Assembly: GCA_035495315.1 (NCBI GenBank)
Contig: DATJGF010000185.1
Span: forward strand, 34,485-98,484
DNA from: DATJGF01 sp035495315
GTDB taxonomy: Bacteria > Verrucomicrobiota > Verrucomicrobiia > Limisphaerales > UBA8199
DNA: 64,000 nt
Reading direction: 5' to 3'
How positions within the stretch are numbered: the stretch's first letter is position 1; each line of letters starts with the position of its first letter. Made by a program: the position numbers and the translations under genes. The notes under the pieces were generated by a model that saw nothing but the letters and a program-made list of their open reading frames with translations, had not been told where the DNA came from and ran no database searches. Shown here piece by piece: positions 61,996-64,000 of this stretch.

Positions 61996-62796
61996 ATGCA
62001 GGCTGAAGAGCGTCAACATCGGATTGGGGAATACCTCTTAAAGGTCGAATTCGCATCGCTCGAAGAGATTGCCAAACAAGTAGATGCGTCCTTATCCACA
62101 GTCCGGCGCGACCTTACAGTGCTGGAAGCTGCCGGGACGGTTCGCAGGACCCATGGCGGAGCGCGAATTGTGGTGCCAAAATCGGATGAGTTCACTTTCT
62201 CAGCTCGCGATACTCATCAGCTCGCGGAAAAGGAAGCCATCGGTAGAAGCTGTGCAGAGCTCATCAAGCCGAACCAAAGCGTCATTTTGGACGCTGGCAC
62301 AACTGTTTATCATGTCGCGCGGTATCTGGAAGCCAAAGCACCACAGATTATTACTAACTCCTTGCCGGTCGCAAACCTCTATGCGTCGGCAAATCGGCTT
62401 GAGGTGGTACTGTCCGGAGGCGTGATCTATCCGCGGCTGGGCGTCCTGGTGGGGCCGCTGGCTGTCGATTCATTTTCTAAAATCCACGCCGACGTCGCGG
62501 TGATGAGCGCCGGGGGATTATCATTGGAAGGGATCACGAATTCGCATGGATTGCTGATCGATATCCAGCTTGCGATGATTGAAGCGGCGCAAATGGTAAT
62601 TTTCTGCCTGGACCATACGAAGCTTGGCCGGCGCTCGGTGCTTCCCCTGTGCGGCTTGGATTGTGTCGACACGATCGTTACGGATACCGCTGCGCCGACT
62701 GAAATAGTGGAAGGGTTGCGGGCTCGAGGCATGGAGGTGATTGTTGCTCCGTCTGGCAACGGACTGGACGCGGGTGCGAATGCGGGCACGGGATGA
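61996..62796 (+). CDS. DeoR-family repressor of the BMC operon
   Basis: DeoR-family regulator, 266 aa. Winged helix at 5-60: HRIGEYLLKVEFASLEEIAK, then DASLSTVRRDLTVLEAAGTV; sugar-phosphate-sensing domain 75-240 with ILDAGTTVYHVARYL, TNSLPVANLYA, GVIYPRLGVLVGPLA and the effector-site end. It should repress the divergent BMC genes until a sugar phosphate (perhaps the aldolase substrate or DHAP) binds. ATG 61996 is 11 bases after the operator, with no Shine-Dalgarno, suggesting a very short leader and autoregulation. Followed by a GNAT gene one base after its stop. Confidence 0.93.
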   Translation: MQAEERQHRIGEYLLKVEFASLEEIAKQVDASLSTVRRDLTVLEAAGTVRRTHGGARIVVPKSDEFTFSARDTHQLAEKEAIGRSCAELIKPNQSVILDAGTTVYHVARYLEAKAPQIITNSLPVANLYASANRLEVVLSGGVIYPRLGVLVGPLAVDSFSKIHADVAVMSAGGLSLEGITNSHGLLIDIQLAMIEAAQMVIFCLDHTKLGRRSVLPLCGLDCVDTIVTDTAAPTEIVEGLRARGMEVIVAPSGNGLDAGANAGTG

Positions 62797-62797
62797 G

Positions 62798-63253
62798 ATG
62801 GAAATTCGGTTGGACGATCTCACCGGCGACCGGATTATCGAACTGCTCGAAGAGCACCTGCGCTGCATGGCTCTGGTTTCTCCCCCCGAAAGCCGCCATG
62901 CCTTGAATCTCGACGGACTCCGAAAGCCCGACATCACTTTTTGGACGATTTGGAATGGAGCCGAGCTCGCGGGCTGCGGCGCGTTGAAACAACTGGATGC
63001 TCTGCATGGCGAGATCAAGTCGATGCGCACGGACTATGCCTATCAACGACAAGGCGTCGGCTCAAAAATGCTGCGGCACATCATTGCAGAGGCGCAATGT
63101 CGCGGATATTGCCGATTGAGTTTGGAAACAGGTTCTATGGCGTATTTTGAGGCCGCACGCCGGCTGTACGAGAGTTTCGGATTCAGACGGTGCGGCCCGT
63201 TCGCGACTTACGTTGAAGATCCAAACAGCGTCTTTATGACAAAGGAGATCTGA
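62798..63253 (+). CDS. GNAT-family N-acetyltransferase
   Basis: Acetyl-CoA-dependent acyltransferase, 151 aa. Acetyl-CoA loop AYQRQGVGSKMLRHII (Q-x-x-G-x-G), and C-terminal LYESFGFRRCGPF typical of the family (similar to amino acid or small-molecule acetyltransferases of the YsnE/YjgM type). Its ATG at 62798 lies one base after the deoR stop, so it is cotranscribed with the repressor. Substrate unknown; no link to the BMC pathway is evident beyond position. Confidence 0.88.
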   Translation: MEIRLDDLTGDRIIELLEEHLRCMALVSPPESRHALNLDGLRKPDITFWTIWNGAELAGCGALKQLDALHGEIKSMRTDYAYQRQGVGSKMLRHIIAEAQCRGYCRLSLETGSMAYFEAARRLYESFGFRRCGPFATYVEDPNSVFMTKEI

Positions 63254-63808
63254 GGGCGCCTCACTTTCTGCTTGCTGGCTGAGTCAGGTTTCAAAGTGTA
63301 AGCGACAGACCTATTCGAACGTTTCCAGGTGAGGTCCTCAACTTGACTTCCGCAATATATGAGATGAATGTTTGACAAAAGAAGTTGCGCGTTACGGTAA
63401 ATAGGCTAATGTCTACGATAAGTGACAATTTCTCGGACAAAACTGATCGTTTCCGTCCTGGTTTTAGCAGCGCGGGCGCAATGAGGTCGGACCGTTTGAT
63501 CTCATGACGTGTGGCCCCGGCGCTCGGCGCCTCTGCGTAATCCGGCCGTTGAGCGGCGCGCTCGCAACCCTCAAGAATTTCCCTGTGGCCCCACTCCATC
63601 GGCGGTCGATACGCTTCAATGCCCGAGCCGCATTCAAGAGATTAATGGTACAAAGGTTGCTAAAACCCCAGCCGGGCGCTAGTAGGGCGATTGAATGAAT
63701 AGAGAAGTCCAGTTGATAGTTGGTCCGTCGGGTCTTTACCTTTTCGCAAGAGGCGCCTCTTTCCCAGATTCTCTCTCCCGACACGACTGATCTACGTCCG
63801 TTTAAGCG
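63254..63808. other. 555-base stretch without a recognised gene
   Basis: Both strands were checked for open frames with a credible start, repeat arms, terminators and tRNA-like folds. Only short overlapping frames on the minus strand were found (63464-63784 the longest), with no family signature, so I leave this stretch unassigned. Confidence 0.5.
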
Positions 63809-64000
63809 ATGAAACCTTTAGTTCACTGGAGTCGCGCCTGGCTAAGTGGATTGCTGGCGATAATGGTCTCGAGCATGCTGCAACAGCATTTGCTGGCTGC
63901 GACCGCAGCGCTGGTCGGTTGGAGTGAGGCGGGGATTCATGAGACGGACGGGACCGATGTATCGGTGTATTCTTTGATGCCGCCCTACAGCACGATACAC
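63809..64000 (+). CDS. Start of a secreted protein, cut by window edge
   Basis: Partial: 64 codons visible, open to the last base. MKPLVHWSRAWLSGLLAIMV and following SSMLQQHLLAA form a signal peptide; the mature part begins ATAALVGWSEAGIHETDGTD and VSVYSLMPPYSTIH. This WSE(A/S)GxHETDGTDVSVYSL opening is one I associate with secreted Verrucomicrobiota proteins of unknown role. Nothing more can be said without the rest. Confidence 0.7.
   Translation, partial: MKPLVHWSRAWLSGLLAIMVSSMLQQHLLAATAALVGWSEAGIHETDGTDVSVYSLMPPYSTIH

Noticed and set aside
63464..63784. 106-aa minus-strand open frame near the right edge
   Set aside because: No recognisable domain, basic shadow-like composition, no ribosome site.

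Overview
The window (64 kb, no rRNA, tRNA, CRISPR, IS element or phage gene seen) looks like chromosome of a free-living Verrucomicrobiota bacterium, most likely of the Pedosphaera/Limisphaerales (subdivision 3) kind. The reasons are two orphan pseudopilins with a C-terminal H-X9-DG motif, a large LamG/Ig surface protein, FG-GAP and PQQ-propeller secreted proteins, a DUF2723-TPR membrane protein, and a Planctomycetes-Verrucomicrobia type bacterial microcompartment (BMC) locus. The taxon is an inference from gene content.

Layout. 0-3.4 kb: trehalose synthase-maltokinase fusion. 3.9-18.1 kb: secreted and surface proteins (FG-GAP protein coupled to a dipeptide epimerase, pseudopilin, LamG/Ig protein, GH38 alpha-mannosidase-like enzyme, S8-like protease) with a NarL-type regulator. 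18.6-21.3 kb: two-component pair. 21.3-35.7 kb: four-helix-bundle gene remnant, phosphotransferase, second pseudopilin, OprB-like porin, mntR, mgtA, AI-2E-type exporter, DUF2723 protein, REC-kinase-REC hybrid. 36.1-38.1 kb: TPP riboswitch and thiC. 38.4-49.4 kb: secreted protein plus SUMF1-like lipoprotein, small envelope proteins, arabinose/fucose isomerase-fold protein, PQQ-like propeller protein, aroE, prepilin peptidase, aroC. 49.7-63.3 kb: lactate oxidation operon lutABC, then on the opposite strand the BMC operon (PduL, three BMC-H, acetate kinase, three BMC-P, acylating aldehyde dehydrogenase, class II aldolase, LDH/MDH-like enzyme, uncharacterised class I aldolase-like protein), and a divergent DeoR repressor with a GNAT enzyme. 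The last 192 bases begin a secreted protein cut by the window edge.

How the BMC part probably works: the class II aldolase cleaves a deoxyhexulose phosphate (fuculose- or rhamnulose-1-phosphate) to DHAP and L-lactaldehyde; the aldehyde dehydrogenase and PduL convert lactaldehyde through lactyl-CoA to lactyl-phosphate; the kinase yields ATP and lactate; lutABC next door can oxidise lactate to pyruvate. Three enzymes carry recognisable encapsulation-peptide helices. A four-heptamer operator lies in the DeoR/PduL divergent promoter.

The window is unusually rich in hairpin repeats, mostly just 3' of genes: modular 17-base hairpins whose stems co-vary, GC-rich palindromes, and hairpins built from degenerate short words. 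Two lie directly downstream of BMC-H genes inside the BMC operon and could set shell protein ratios.
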